Shown here in pieces: positions 1 to 11,100 of a stretch of 64,000 nt of DNA. The position numbers and the translations under genes were made by a program. The number at the start of each line of letters is the position of its first letter. The first letter of the stretch is position 1. Source of the stretch: Tillandsia leiboldiana (taxonomy: Eukaryota; Streptophyta; Magnoliopsida; Poales; Bromeliaceae); NCBI GenBank assembly GCA_029204045.2, contig CM055082.1:995315-1059314 (forward strand), given 5' to 3'. Below the pieces are notes generated by a model. It saw only the letters and a list, made by a program, of their open reading frames with translations, searched no databases and had not been told where the DNA came from.

Positions 1-115
1 CCAATAGGTAGGGTGTCTTTGGGGTCACTTGATGTGACCCCTTCTCACACCCTCACCCATTGGATGGGTGAGGGTATAGGATGTACACCCCCGATGGGGT
101 GTACACATAGCATTT

Positions 116-117
<2 letters not shown>
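1..117. mobile_element. MITE-like element, truncated by window edge
   Basis: The block ends in a GC-rich palindrome around 82-112 (GTACACCCCCGATGGGGTGTAC) followed by ACATAGCATT. The same right end is present in the better-preserved element at 7462-7645. The inner part also shares the CACTTGATGTGACCC-type and ACCCATTGGATGGGTG-type palindromes. The left end lies outside the window. No coding capacity is seen, so it is probably a non-autonomous DNA element. Confidence 0.5.

Positions 118-118
<1 letters not shown>

Positions 119-186
<68 letters not shown>
119..186. repeat. (TA)n microsatellite
   Basis: Uninterrupted TA dinucleotides for about 68 bases, directly abutting the MITE-like right end. 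A shorter TA run lies at about 411-443. The rest of 187-857 is AT-rich with no gene recognised; it should hold the promoter of the MIZ1-like gene. Confidence 0.9.
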
Positions 187-189
<3 letters not shown>

Positions 190-408
190 GAGCTCCTATG
201 CTGGTAAAAGTACCAAATTATTTGTACTTGTGAATTTTTTATCCTTAGATATAGGAATGTACTGTTAGGATGATGATGGGCCCCTTGAATTTAGTGGGTG
301 GTTGATGAAATAGTATGATCTAAGAAATAGAATTAATCAAACGGTTATATCTAACGATAGAAAACTTACAAGTACCGATTACTTGGTGCTTGTACGAGCA
401 CAGTAGCC

Positions 409-448
<40 letters not shown>

Positions 449-857
449 TTGAAATATCTGGCTATCGTTAAGTCCACCAACCATTCAAAAGGGAAAATTA
501 AAGATTGAAAAGTTAATCCCTCAATTTTTTTTTTGGGTAATTAATTATTTGTTGAATGAATATTTCTTCCCAAGAATCAAAATAATTATAATTTATAAAG
601 CAAGGAATTTAGACAATATGTACTATAAGCTAAACTATGTGACTACTAATAAATAATGGTCCAAATTATGTTGTGGCTATCCACTAATCCCTATTCCAAA
701 GTCCAAACACGACCTAAACAGAAACAATTTAACGATCTAATTAAAATAGTAAAGTTGAAATAAATGAGAAGTAAACATGAATGCATGCTCCTACGTGCAC
801 CCCACAAAACCCTTTCCTTCAAATAAACCCCCTCTCCCTCCTCCCACCACCACCACC

Positions 858-1628
858 ATGTCCCTCTCTCCCCTCTCCCCCAATTCTCTCGGCCCCCGCA
901 CTTCTGCGGGCGCGTCTCCGTCTCCGTCTTCGCACGCGGAGAATAAAAACAAGAAAAAGAGAAGTAGAAAAATTCCGCGGCGGCCTACGAAAGTCACCCT
1001 CCGGGCGGTGTGCTCCATCTTCCGGTCGCTCTCCGTCTCCCGCCCCTCCCCGTGCCGCTTCCCCTGCCCTTCCCTTCCCCGCGCTGCTCGCATCCCCTCC
1101 TCCGCCGCGTCCCGCACCACCGGCACCCTCTTCGGCCACCGCAAGGCGCGTATCACCCTCGCAATCCAGGACACTCCGCAGAGCCCCTCCCCCTCCCTCC
1201 TCCTCGAGCTCGCCGTCCCCACCGGCAAGTTCATGCAGGAGATGGCGGCCGACCACCTACGCGTCGCCCTCGAGTGCGACAAGAAGAACCTTCCGGACAT
1301 TTCCGACGGCGCCGAGGGGCCCACCCGCCTGCTGGACGAGCCGCTGTGGACGGCGTACGTCAACGGGCGGAAGGTCGGGTACGCGGTGCGGCGCGACCCC
1401 ACCGACGACGATCTCGCCGTCGCGCGCCTCCTCCGGACGGTGTCCGCGGGTGCCGGAGTGCTCCCTGCCGACGTCTTCGGCGACTGCCGGGAAGGAGAGG
1501 GGGACTTGGCCTACATGCGCGCGCATTTTGACCGGGTGGTTGGCGGGAAAGACTCCCAGTCGTTTTATATGCTCAATCCGGACGGGAATCACGGTCCGGA
1601 GCTTAGCATTTTCTTTATTAGGATATGA
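858..1628 (+). CDS. MIZU-KUSSEI1-like protein (DUF617)
   Basis: Single-exon gene of 256 codons from the ATG at 858. An in-frame ATG at 777 would add 27 residues of low-complexity Pro/Thr sequence; I prefer 858 because family members start shortly before a Ser/Pro-rich stretch. The N-terminal third is basic and low-complexity (Ser, Pro, Lys, Arg). The C-terminal two thirds match the plant-specific MIZ1/DUF617 domain: TLFGHRKARI, LLLELAVPTGKFMQEM, EPLWTAYVNGRKVGYA, the GxGVLP-type segment, YMRAHFDRVVG, and a final FYMLNPDG followed by ELSIFFIRI. Arabidopsis MIZ1 is needed for root hydrotropism; other paralogues are little studied, so a hydrotropism role is not implied here. GC content is very high compared with flanking DNA, as is common for monocot intronless genes. 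No typical signal peptide or membrane segment is seen. Confidence 0.9.
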   Translation: MSLSPLSPNSLGPRTSAGASPSPSSHAENKNKKKRSRKIPRRPTKVTLRAVCSIFRSLSVSRPSPCRFPCPSLPRAARIPSSAASRTTGTLFGHRKARITLAIQDTPQSPSPSLLLELAVPTGKFMQEMAADHLRVALECDKKNLPDISDGAEGPTRLLDEPLWTAYVNGRKVGYAVRRDPTDDDLAVARLLRTVSAGAGVLPADVFGDCREGEGDLAYMRAHFDRVVGGKDSQSFYMLNPDGNHGPELSIFFIRI

Positions 1629-1832
1629 ACCTTTTTTTTTTTTTTTTTTTTTCTTTTTTTTGGTTTAATTTTTTTCCTGTGTGTATTAGTGATTAGTTGT
1701 TTGTAGTGAAATGTGTAAAGGTTATTATTATTATTTTTGGTCAATAATATGGTATATAAAAGTAAAAGGATTTGAGTTTAATTATCCTAATAATAGCCAC
1801 AATTAAAATGTTGTTTAATATATATAAATAAA

Positions 1833-2268
1833 GGGGTAATTTTTTATATACCCTTAAAAATTTCTCCGTTTTCAGATTTACTCCTCTTAGAAGGCTAATA
1901 TTAAAATTACCCTTCATACGTTCCAACTTCTTTCCAAAATACTCCTGAAGTTAAACTGAGCTGCCGTTATCTGTGTGAATTACCATTTTGCCCTTTCAAA
2001 TTTATCCTTCTACCATAACCAACTTTTCTTATGTACCCTTAAAATTTTTAATAGTTTTAGTAGATAGTGATAAAATAGGTATATCTGATAGTTTTCAACT
2101 CTGATTATTATTTAACTCTAGTTTAACCCTAGTTAACTTAACAAAGGGAAACGGTAGGGATATTTTTAATAACGGTGGAACGTATGAGGGGTATATTGGA
2201 AAGAAAAAAAATAAGAGGGGTAAATCAGATATTTTTTTAGATTTCAGGGTAGACAGGCAATTATCTCA
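1833..2268. mobile_element. Inverted-repeat (foldback) element, about 435 bp
   Basis: The left arm (1833-1945) reads as ACCC/ACTCC-spaced motifs: TATACCC, TTTACTCCTCTTA, TTACCCTTCATACGTTCCA, CCAAAATACTCC. The right arm read backwards from 2268 gives the same series: TCTACCCTGAAA, TTTACCCCTCTTA, ATACCCCTCATACGTTCCA. The two arms are imperfect inverted repeats enclosing AT-rich sequence. There is no ORF of note. This fits a non-autonomous DNA transposon. The rest of 1629-2925 is AT-rich intergenic DNA ending in the CT-rich leader of the PPR gene (about 2730-2925). Confidence 0.55.
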
Positions 2269-2925
2269 TAAATAAATTTGGAGATACGGATTAAAGTGCT
2301 GATTTTTTTTTTTTTTTTTTTTACAATTTAACTTACAAATGATTTAGAAGTATATTTTGGACCACTTATAATTAATTTTTATTTAATCAAATCAAATTTG
2401 GAAACAGATCTTCGGCTTGATTTAATTAATTAATTAGATTTGAACCTGAGGCCTAGCTAATTTGTTAATTCAATAGTAAAAACAATTATTTTCTAATTAA
2501 CAGTTAAAGTTTATCGATCTATTATAATTATAATTTTCATAATACAGTTTAATCAGTTTTTAATTGATAAAATTAAATCCAACCAAATTGCTAATGGAAA
2601 TTGAATGGAACCAGGCAAAAATGAGTAGGGTATGATTTGGAAATTTAATTTTTCTATTTTCAGGGTTAAAAATGAAAATCACGAGCAGATTCAAGGTGAC
2701 GTGGTGGACCAGGTCCACAGTGTAACTTCTCCTTCCTCTCTCTCTCTCTTTCTCTCTCTCCTCCGCTCGGAGTAAAGGGTTTTAGGGTTTTGAACGGCCC
2801 CCATTGGAGACTAGAGAAAGGGACTCAGCACAAAAAGAGTTCCCCTTCTCCTCCCCCGCTCCTCCACTCCTATTCTCCTCCTACTTCAAGGAGTTCTAGC
2901 AATTAGGGTTTCTTCATCGAACACC

Positions 2926-5900
2926 ATGTTGGCGCTCCGAAGAGCAGCGAACCTCACAAGGTCATGAATCCCCCTTTCCCCCTTCGATTCCTCTCAGTGT
3001 GATTTCATCTTTAGATTTATTTTTTTTAGTGCTTATTTGCGAAGAATTAGCGCCTGCTTATTGATTGAAGAACACCCAAAAGAATGATCTTGTGATACAT
3101 TTCTGTTGTTTTTGTTGTTGTTGCTTTACTATTATTATTATTATTTTTATTTTTATAATCATCTTTGCTTATTTTTGTAATTCGAATATCATATTTATCT
3201 AACTGCAAATTGGCCTACTAACTTGTTTTCCATTTGCAATTGGTCCATGTAGTTTGATTTGGTGCCAAAAACTATATTTTAAGGAATATTATGATGATTT
3301 TTGTGTACCAAATGTAATTTTGTGCGCCAAATTTTAACTTTTTGAACGGAGAAAGAACTTTTTAGATACTTATTTTTGACTGTTTTGCATCAAATCAATA
3401 TTTTTGTCCTCTAGAGGAATAAAAAAAAATTAGGGTTTTTTTTTTTTAAAAAAAAAAAAAAAAAAGCCCCCACCAAACTAAAGTTTGAGGATCAAAGTGC
3501 AATCAGGCAAATGTTGGTAGATTTCTTTGAATTTAACACTTACATTTATTGTTAGGTTCTGATTAATTTCCATTATATATTGTTCCTTTTTTTTTTTTTA
3601 CCCCTTTGTGTACACAGTTGATATGAAGTACTGATCATATAACAATGCCATGATAATGATCACCATTTGTGTGTGTGCGTGTGTTCTGTATCCTTCACAA
3701 TTCATCAATTTGTTTGCATATCCTTTTACTTGAATATGCAGCATATCTTCTTAATTTCTCAATGATATTTTCAGGTCTCCGAGTACGCATAGAGTGGTTG
3801 CTCGAGCTTTTCGTGCTAATTCGGGAGTGAAAAACAGCAACTTGAAGCATATTACTGAGAGAGCTTCGCACATAGTCAGAGGCCATGCTTCAACAAATCA
3901 TTTTCCTTGCGGACGTTCGGCAACTTGTCTTGCGATTCGAAACCTTTTTTCACAGCCTGGAGCTAGAACAGGTAACCATGAGGCCCAAGATGAGTTTTCA
4001 CTTTTTAGACGGTAAATGTAAGTAGGCCCTTTCAACTATATGCAGTTTTGAAATAGACCCTGCAACACTTTTTTTCTTTTTTTTGATTGGCTTCCCTTTA
4101 ATTTTTGCTCCTTTTGATGTATGCTGTTTCCGTCTATTAAGTTGGGGTTCCACGAAATCAACTGCTGATTTTGTTTAGTTTAATAGCTCTATCAGCTTGT
4201 CAGCTGTTGGAACTGCAGCTTTCATTAACAGTTAACAGATGAGAGGGCCTCCGGACATTTTTTTTTTTTTCTTTTCAATTTTTTAGTTTTTTAAATTTAC
4301 CACCAGAATGTGTAAAAGTCGACAAATTTGCAGATAATGAGGGTAACAAAGAGCTTTCAATTGAGGAAGAAATCCCCGAGGATGAATCGGAAGCGGATGA
4401 GGCAGAAACTGCAGGCAATGTTCTTGGAGTATCAGGTGATGAAACTGATTTTAGTATCAGCAAGAAATTCGAAGGGAAGAACCCGAAGCATCCATTGTTC
4501 AAGGTTATAATGGAAGCTTCATGGGAGTCTCTTAGCACTGTGCTTAATAAATGGGTTGAAGAAGGTAACCCATTGGGGAGGGATGAGATCTCCGTGGCCT
4601 TGCGTGTCCTTCGGAAACGGCGGCTATATGGAAAGGCCTTACAGGTATCCGCTCTTTATTTACTATTATTTTTTGAAAATATGTATGGATACCCCCACAG
4701 TTCTATGTCATTTAGATACGGTCATACAGGCGGCTAAATAAGAATAAATTTCACGGACAAGAGAATTTTGACAAGGGAATTTCTTAACCATCTTATTTTT
4801 AACTTTTTTTTTTTTTTTTTGAACAGTTATTTTGAACATTTTAGATAAGGGAAAGTTGACATTCAACCATCTTTCTATATCTTCTGCAAACATTTTACTA
4901 TTTAAAATTCCGCCTCTTGCTTATCTCTCTTTTATTTCTGAACTGTTTCGATTGTTTTATCTGCCAATATTGGCAGTTTGTGGAGTGGTTGGAAACAACA
5001 AAACGCCTCAACTTCGTTGACCGTGATTACGCTTCTCATCTGGACTTGATTGCAAAAGTCTATGGCGTTGAAAAGGCCGAAAGGTACATACGAAGGGTCC
5101 CCGAATCCTTTAAGACCGAGGCAATCTACGAAGCCCTGCTGACTAATTACGTCTATACCAACAATATCAAGAAAGCGGAAGAAGTCTTTAACAAAATAAG
5201 AGACCTTTCATTGCCCGTCACCATCTTTTCTTGCAACCAACTCTTATTGTTATATAAAAAGCATAGCCGCAACAAAATTGCAGATGTGCTTACAATGATG
5301 GAGAAGGAAAATGTTAAGCCGTCTTTGTTCACATACAAGCTATTAATTGATTTGAAAGGCCGATTGCATGATATAGGTGGCATGGAGAATATCATCGAAA
5401 CAATGAAAATGAACGGTGTCGAGCCTGATGTTGCTGCTCGAGCTTTAGTGGCAAACCACTACATAGTCGGAGGGCTTAATGATAAAGCCGAAAAAACTCT
5501 CAAGGAGATGGAAGGGGAAGCTGGTAGCGAGAACCGAAATGCTTTTAAGTCTCTCCTTCCCTTATATGCAGCTCTTGGAAGAGCCGACGACGTCAAGAGA
5601 ATTTGGAAGCTGTGTGAGGAAAACCCTACATTGGACAAATTCCGTGCTGTTATTGAGGCATGGGGAAAGCTAGGGCATGTAGAGGAAGCCGAGACTGCAT
5701 TTGAGGCCATGTTGAAGAGATATAAAAAGGTTTCTTCTGTATACTTTAACGTATTGTTGAATGTTTATGCAAATCATAAGCTTCTCACTAAGGGTAAGGA
5801 TTTGGCAAAAAGAATGGGGGAGAATGGGTGCAGAATTGGCCCATTGACGTGGGACGCACTTGCGAAGCTTTATGTAAAAGCCGGGGAAGTAGAAAAAGCA

Positions 5901-6227
5901 GAATCAATACTGCAGAAGGTCGTGCAGGGTAAAATGGGGAAACCGCTTTATCGCTCGTATATAACTATTTTGGAAGAGTATGCTAAGAGGGGGGATATTC
6001 ATAACTCAGAAAAGATATTTCAATGTATGAAGAGGATGGACTATTTAGGAACGATGCTGCAGTACCAGTTGTTGCTTGAGGCTTATAGAAAAGCTGAGAA
6101 ACCAGCATATGGATTTAGAGAGAGGATGAGGTCAGATAATATGTACCCTGGCAAGCAAATGCTGATGCAGTTGGAAGAAGTTGATGCCTTCGAAAAGATA
6201 TATATTTCAGAATCTACTGGCTGCTGA
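2926..6227 (+). CDS. Pentatricopeptide repeat protein, P-class, probably mitochondrial (PPR596-like)
   Basis: Four exons: 2926-2960, 3775-3971, 4307-4644 (or 4334-4644) and 4977-6227, giving 606 or 597 residues. The start is the ATG at 2926 (MLALRRAANLTRSPS...), an Arg-rich, acid-free N-terminus typical of a mitochondrial presequence. An acidic linker (EEEIPEDESEADEAE) follows. The last exon carries tandem 35-residue helix-turn-helix PPR units, e.g. YTNNIKKAEEVFNKIRDLSL, KPSLFTYKLLIDLKGRLHDI and AGEVEKAESILQKVVQGK. There is no C-terminal E, DYW or SMR domain, so it is a P-class protein. P-class PPRs bind organellar RNA sequence-specifically; architecture and length resemble the Arabidopsis PPR596 group as remembered. 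Exon 3 has two in-frame candidate acceptors 27 bases apart. The upstream leader is CT-rich. Confidence 0.9.
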
Positions 6228-6639
6228 GAAATCTTTTCAAATCCATGTTTATTATATATGGGATAAAAAAAGGATGGTCTCTTGTGTTTTATCAGGTACT
6301 GATGCTACATACCCTTTTGAAGTTATACTCTTTTTGGTGCTATAATTGGAATTCTTGGTTTCCAAATGTTACATTAAACACCATTTTCGGATGAAATATC
6401 AGAGATAATATATTTTGATTTGTTAAATTGCGACGCCTTTTTCGGAGTTCGCACGTTTGTATACATATATACACATTCACATCACCGGTTGACATGAAAT
6501 TTTTAGCATATACTGTAGTAACCGATTTGCGATTGGCATTTATAGTGACATGCTTTTGCCATGTTAACCTATCAATTGCATGTAAGTCTTGTAGTTGTCA
6601 ATAATCTTTAGCTTGCATTACTTAGCATGTATGTAACAA

Positions 6640-6925
6640 ATGCAAATGTTGTACATTGCAGTTGAAAGTAAACTGTTCTGGGACTCGAATTATCTGGGCG
6701 TGAGCTTTCTGTCTTCGGTGGCTCAGTTCGGTGACCCTGGCCGAGCCGACCAACAAAACCTGACAAAGAGGTAGAACATAGAATGAGCGGCTGCTGCACC
6801 GACGGACCCCCTGGGGGCACAACGACAGCGGGCATCACGGACGAAACCTCCTCTATCTTGGAGCTCTTCTTCGGTGCCAACTCCCCCAAGCAAGGCACAT
6901 ACCGGTGTGGACGGACGAAATTCTT
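6640..6925. other. GC-rich unidentified fragment, possible transposon relic
   Basis: A GC-rich block in AT-rich surroundings, ending shortly before a T-run of about 38 bases (6957-6996). The minus strand is open for 96 codons (6608-6898) with a Pro/Ser/Lys-rich reading, but no domain is recognised. The composition contrast and the nearby long poly(T) tract (poly(A) on the other strand) suggest an inserted or retroposed fragment. The remainder of 6228-7440 is PPR 3' flank and AT-rich DNA without a gene that I can support. Confidence 0.3.
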
Positions 6926-6953
6926 ACTTTTTATATGATGAACAAAAAGGAAG

Positions 6954-6999
<46 letters not shown>

Positions 7000-7461
7000 T
7001 CTGGGGTGAACTTTAATCTTGGTTTGTCCCATGTAATAAATTGAAAGTTACACTTACGTGCTCTACATAACTGTTTTTGCTGTGTCGTACAAGCTATGCT
7101 GTTTTCATTGAAGCGGTCAACGGTTGGAAACTGCAGTTAGTATGGACCATGGGAGGAGTCTCTTATCGTTATTGGAGGGAGAGCCATGTGCCACGTCATT
7201 AATTATCGAATGGTCACTTAGGACAATTATTAGATATGATAGAGTTGAAAAAAAAAACAAAAAAAAAAGTCAACAGCCGAAAATACTAGTTGTACATTTT
7301 ATTTTACATCGCATTTATTATAGGACGGAAGCTTATTCATTATATCTTACATCTCATTTATTATAGGATAAATTTTAATCATCACTTTAAAGTGATGAGT
7401 GAATGAACTTTCATTCTAAAATAGATGGGTCCATTTTGGGGTATAACATTGTTCTATGAGC

Positions 7462-7645
7462 AATGCTACATATACATCCCGAAGGAGTGTACATTATACA
7501 CCTCCATCATTTTAATGGTGGCGATATTTTTTACGGGTCACATCAAGTGACCCATCATCACACCCCCACCCTTATCATCACATCCCCACCCTTAGATGGG
7601 TGGGATGTATAATGTACACCCCGAAAGGGGTGTACACATAGCATT
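7462..7645. mobile_element. MITE with about 40-bp terminal inverted repeats and a 12-bp flanking repeat
   Basis: The left end AATGCTACATATACATCCC continues with GAAGGAGTGTACATTATACA. The right end read in reverse is AATGCTATGTGTACACCCC, then TTTCGGGGTGTACATTATACA. The ends are imperfect inverted repeats. Inside is the palindrome GGGTCACATCAAGTGACCC. The element is flanked by TTGTTCTATGAG (7449-7460) and TTGTTCTATAAG (7650-7661), which looks like a target-site duplication of 9-12 bases. There is no ORF. Confidence 0.7.
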
Positions 7646-7799
7646 TTCCTTGTTCTATAAGAATATAACTGTATATTTAAAATCCAAAATAATATATTAT
7701 AATATATAATATATAAAATATAATATTATGTATAAAAATAAATAAAATATTTATATTTTTTTATATATTATAATATAAGACGATAGTTCTCAAAAAATA

Positions 7800-7972
7800 A
7801 AAAACTAAATATATATTCTAAAAGGAGTGTATATTTTACACCCCATCCATTCAAGAATAGAATAAATTTTATCAATCACATAATGTGATAGATAAAATTT
7901 ACCGCATACTTGCATAGATGAATGAAGATGTAAGATGTACATTAATGATGGAGGGCAGAAGTAGCATTTCTC
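7800..7972. mobile_element. Diverged AT-rich MITE copy
   Basis: The left part (TTCTAAAAGGAGTGTATATTTTACACCCC) and the right part read in reverse (AATGCTACTTCTGCCCTCC...) resemble the ends of the element at 7462-7645. The centre is a palindrome, ATTTTATCAATCACATAATGTGATAGATAAAAT. It is more degenerate than its neighbour. 7973-8132 holds the promoter and leader of the next gene. Confidence 0.4.
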
Positions 7973-8132
7973 AGAGACGTATTATATTAGAACGATGGCT
8001 CTTTTGTAATATTAGAAACAAAGCAGGGCGATAATTTATAATAGGCGAAGAATTTTAAAAGCTTAGCCGCTTGAAGAACGCGACAGAGTTGGTCGCCCTT
8101 AACCCACTCCGCTAACTTGCTCTCTCCACTCA

Positions 8133-11100
8133 ATGGCGTCGGAGCTCCGATCCACACTCCCATGGCGGATCAAACCTTACTCCCCTACCCACCGATCCCT
8201 CCTCTTCGATCGATCCCATCTCCATCTCCATCTCCATCTCCATCTCCATCTCCTCCTCCTCCTCTTCTTCTATCTCGCCCTGTCTTCCGCATCGCAACAC
8301 GCGCACGAGGTAAGCGTCCCGATGAAGCCCTAATTGGTCGCTTCGATCCCATTTGTTTGGGGTTTTTATTCGGAATTTTGCTGGGTTTTTGGTAGTTTTG
8401 CTCGATCGGGGGCGATTCCGGATGCGGAGCGTCCTCTACGAAGCTCTTGATCAAGGGAGGGACCGTGGTGAACGCGCATCACAAGGAAGTGGCGGATGTG
8501 TACGTCGAGGATGGAATCATCGCTTCGATCGGGCCCAATATTGTTGTAAGAGTTAAACTAGCTGAGAATTCGTGCTATGCATGAGATAGTAATTATTAAT
8601 CAAGCGTGTGGAAGTAGAATGAGTAATCAAAGTAAGTGAGCTTAGATTGTAGTTAATTATGTGGATATTCGAGTTTAATCTTGGATAAGTAATTAGTTAG
8701 ATTTATAAAAGGTTCCTGGTTTTTCAAACAATATTAAAAAGTTCCTTACTTTTTATCTTTTTATATGTCCTGGAGTAATAACTATTCTTTTCATAAAATT
8801 CCCCTTGAGCAAGTTTTAGTATAATCTACAAATATTTAATTAATAGTTTTGACTCTTGTCCTTTTGTTACAATTTTGAACTTCCAATTTGATGTGTATAT
8901 GAAGTTTAAAACAATAAAGTATATTGTTGACCTTTGTTGATCTGATGGTAGAACTGCAACAAAGTGTTATGTATATGATATTTACAATGATAAAAATGCA
9001 AAAAAAAAAAAAGAAGAAGGGGGGGAAGAGACAAAATAAATTCTTTTTGGACTTTCTATTCCTCTTCACTCTATTTTTCTTCTTTCTCTTCTGTTTGACA
9101 AAATGCATTCTTATTAAGAGATATTCACGTTTTGTTCGCTACAGGTTGGTGATGATGTAAATATAATCGATGCGACTGGGAAGTATGTCATGCCAGGTGA
9201 CTTACTCATGTCTTGATGCATATGTGTCTGAGTAGCTAACAGGATATTAGTCATTTAGTATAACCATTTATATCCTCAACGAATAGATAGATATAGAAGT
9301 AGATATATTGATGTATTGTTGATGAGTTGGTTCATGAATGATGAGTAGTTGTTATTTTTATGAATTTGTAACAATATGCGACTGGGAAATATGTCATGCG
9401 AGATGACTTATTTCTTGATGCATATGTGCCACAGTAGCTGACCACTTATAGGTCACTTAGTATAGTCATCAATATCCTCAACAAATAGATCAATATAGAA
9501 GTAGACATATTGATGTATTGGTTTATAATGATGAGTATTTGTTATTTATTTGAATTTGTAACAGGTGGAATTGACCCTCACACTCACTTGGAGATGGATT
9601 TCATGGAAAGTGGGACAATAGATGACTTTTTCACTGGTCAGTCTGCAGCACTGGCGGGGGGGACTACAATGCACATTGACTTCGTCATACCAGTAAATGG
9701 AAACCTATCTGCAGGTTTTGAATCTTATGTGAATAAAGCGAAAAAATCAGTGATGGATTATGGTTTCCATATGGCTATCACAAAATGGGATGAAGCTGTT
9801 TCTAAGGACATGGAAGTCATGGTTAAGGAACATGGTTAGTGATGCATCCTATTCTAGTTTGAGTTTTGAATATGGGCTTCATATGGCTGTCTTATCTTAT
9901 GCCTATTTGGCCAGGCCGGTGCTTCTCAGAAGTCGAAGTTTTCTTTGATTAGTGCTGCTTGGAGAAACAATAGCAGCTTTCATATTTAAATTCTTCCGAT
10001 TAGCTCCCATTGCAGTAGAAGTAAAAAAATTCAAGTTGGAGTTCTGGTTGTTGGCCAAGAAGAGCATTTCAACTTCTTTCCACAATAGAATCTCCAAATT
10101 ATTTGTTTGTTAAATACCTGACTGCTACTTCTCGAAGAAGAGAAGCAGTTCTGAAAGCTAGACCAAACAAACAATTTGCCGCAAAAGAGAGGTTTTTAAC
10201 TTTTCCCTAATTTTGGAATTAATCAGGGATCAACTCTTTCAAGTTCTTCATGGCATACAAAGGAGCGTTGATGATCAATGATGAGCTTTTGCTGCAAGGC
10301 TTGGAGAGGTGCAAATCTCTTGGCGCGTTGGCGATGGTTCATGCAGAAAATGGAGATGCTGTTGCTGAAGGACAAAAACGAATGATTGATCTTGGGATAA
10401 CAGGTCCCGAGGGACATGCTCTTTCAAGGCCTCCCATTGTAATTGCTAGTGCTATCATTTCTACTTCTTTATATGTTATCCTTGTTGCCTTTTCATTTTT
10501 CTTCTTTACCTATCCGAGAAGATTCTAGAAATAACATTATGTTATTCAATTATACTTCTTGTATGCAGATCAAATGGTTCATATTTTTTATATGGTAGTT
10601 CTATAGACATGCAATACTAAAAACTTCTGCTGATTTAGCCTTCACAGATCTGCATACATTAATTTGTTATTCTTATTCATCATATTCTGGAGTGAGAACC
10701 AGAGTTACTGTGTTAATCTTGAGGAAGTTAAAATGCTATTTATGTTTCTGCTTTACATGATAATTACCGATTAAAGAATGACCTTATTATCTGTTCTTTT
10801 GCAGCTGGAAGCAGAAGCCACTGCAAGAGCTATTCGGTTAGCAGGTTTTGTCAACACGCCGTTATATGTTGTTCATGTGATGAGCATTGATGCCATGGAA
10901 GAGATTGCCAAGGCTAAAAAATCAGGTCTTATTTTTTTGCGTGAATTGTTATTTCTTAGCTTGATATTTCATCAAAATTTTATTACACTAAAATGAGTTT
11001 TCATATATATATTTAAGCCATCATGGAAACTATATGGTTTGCTGTCTGGTCCTTAATTTCTTTATCAGTTAATCTCAGCTGTAGTACTCAAACATTCCTG

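Noticed and set aside
791..1592. Long minus-strand and alternative-frame ORFs over the MIZ1-like gene
   Set aside because: They are shadows produced by high GC content. The plus frame carries the conserved DUF617 motifs.
4328..4510. Separate small ORF in PPR exon 3
   Set aside because: It is an out-of-frame reading; the correct frame (DNEGNKELSIEEE...) joins smoothly to the flanking exons.
8836..9160. Lysine/phenylalanine-rich ORFs in dihydropyrimidinase intron 2
   Set aside because: They come from A- and T-runs inside an intron.
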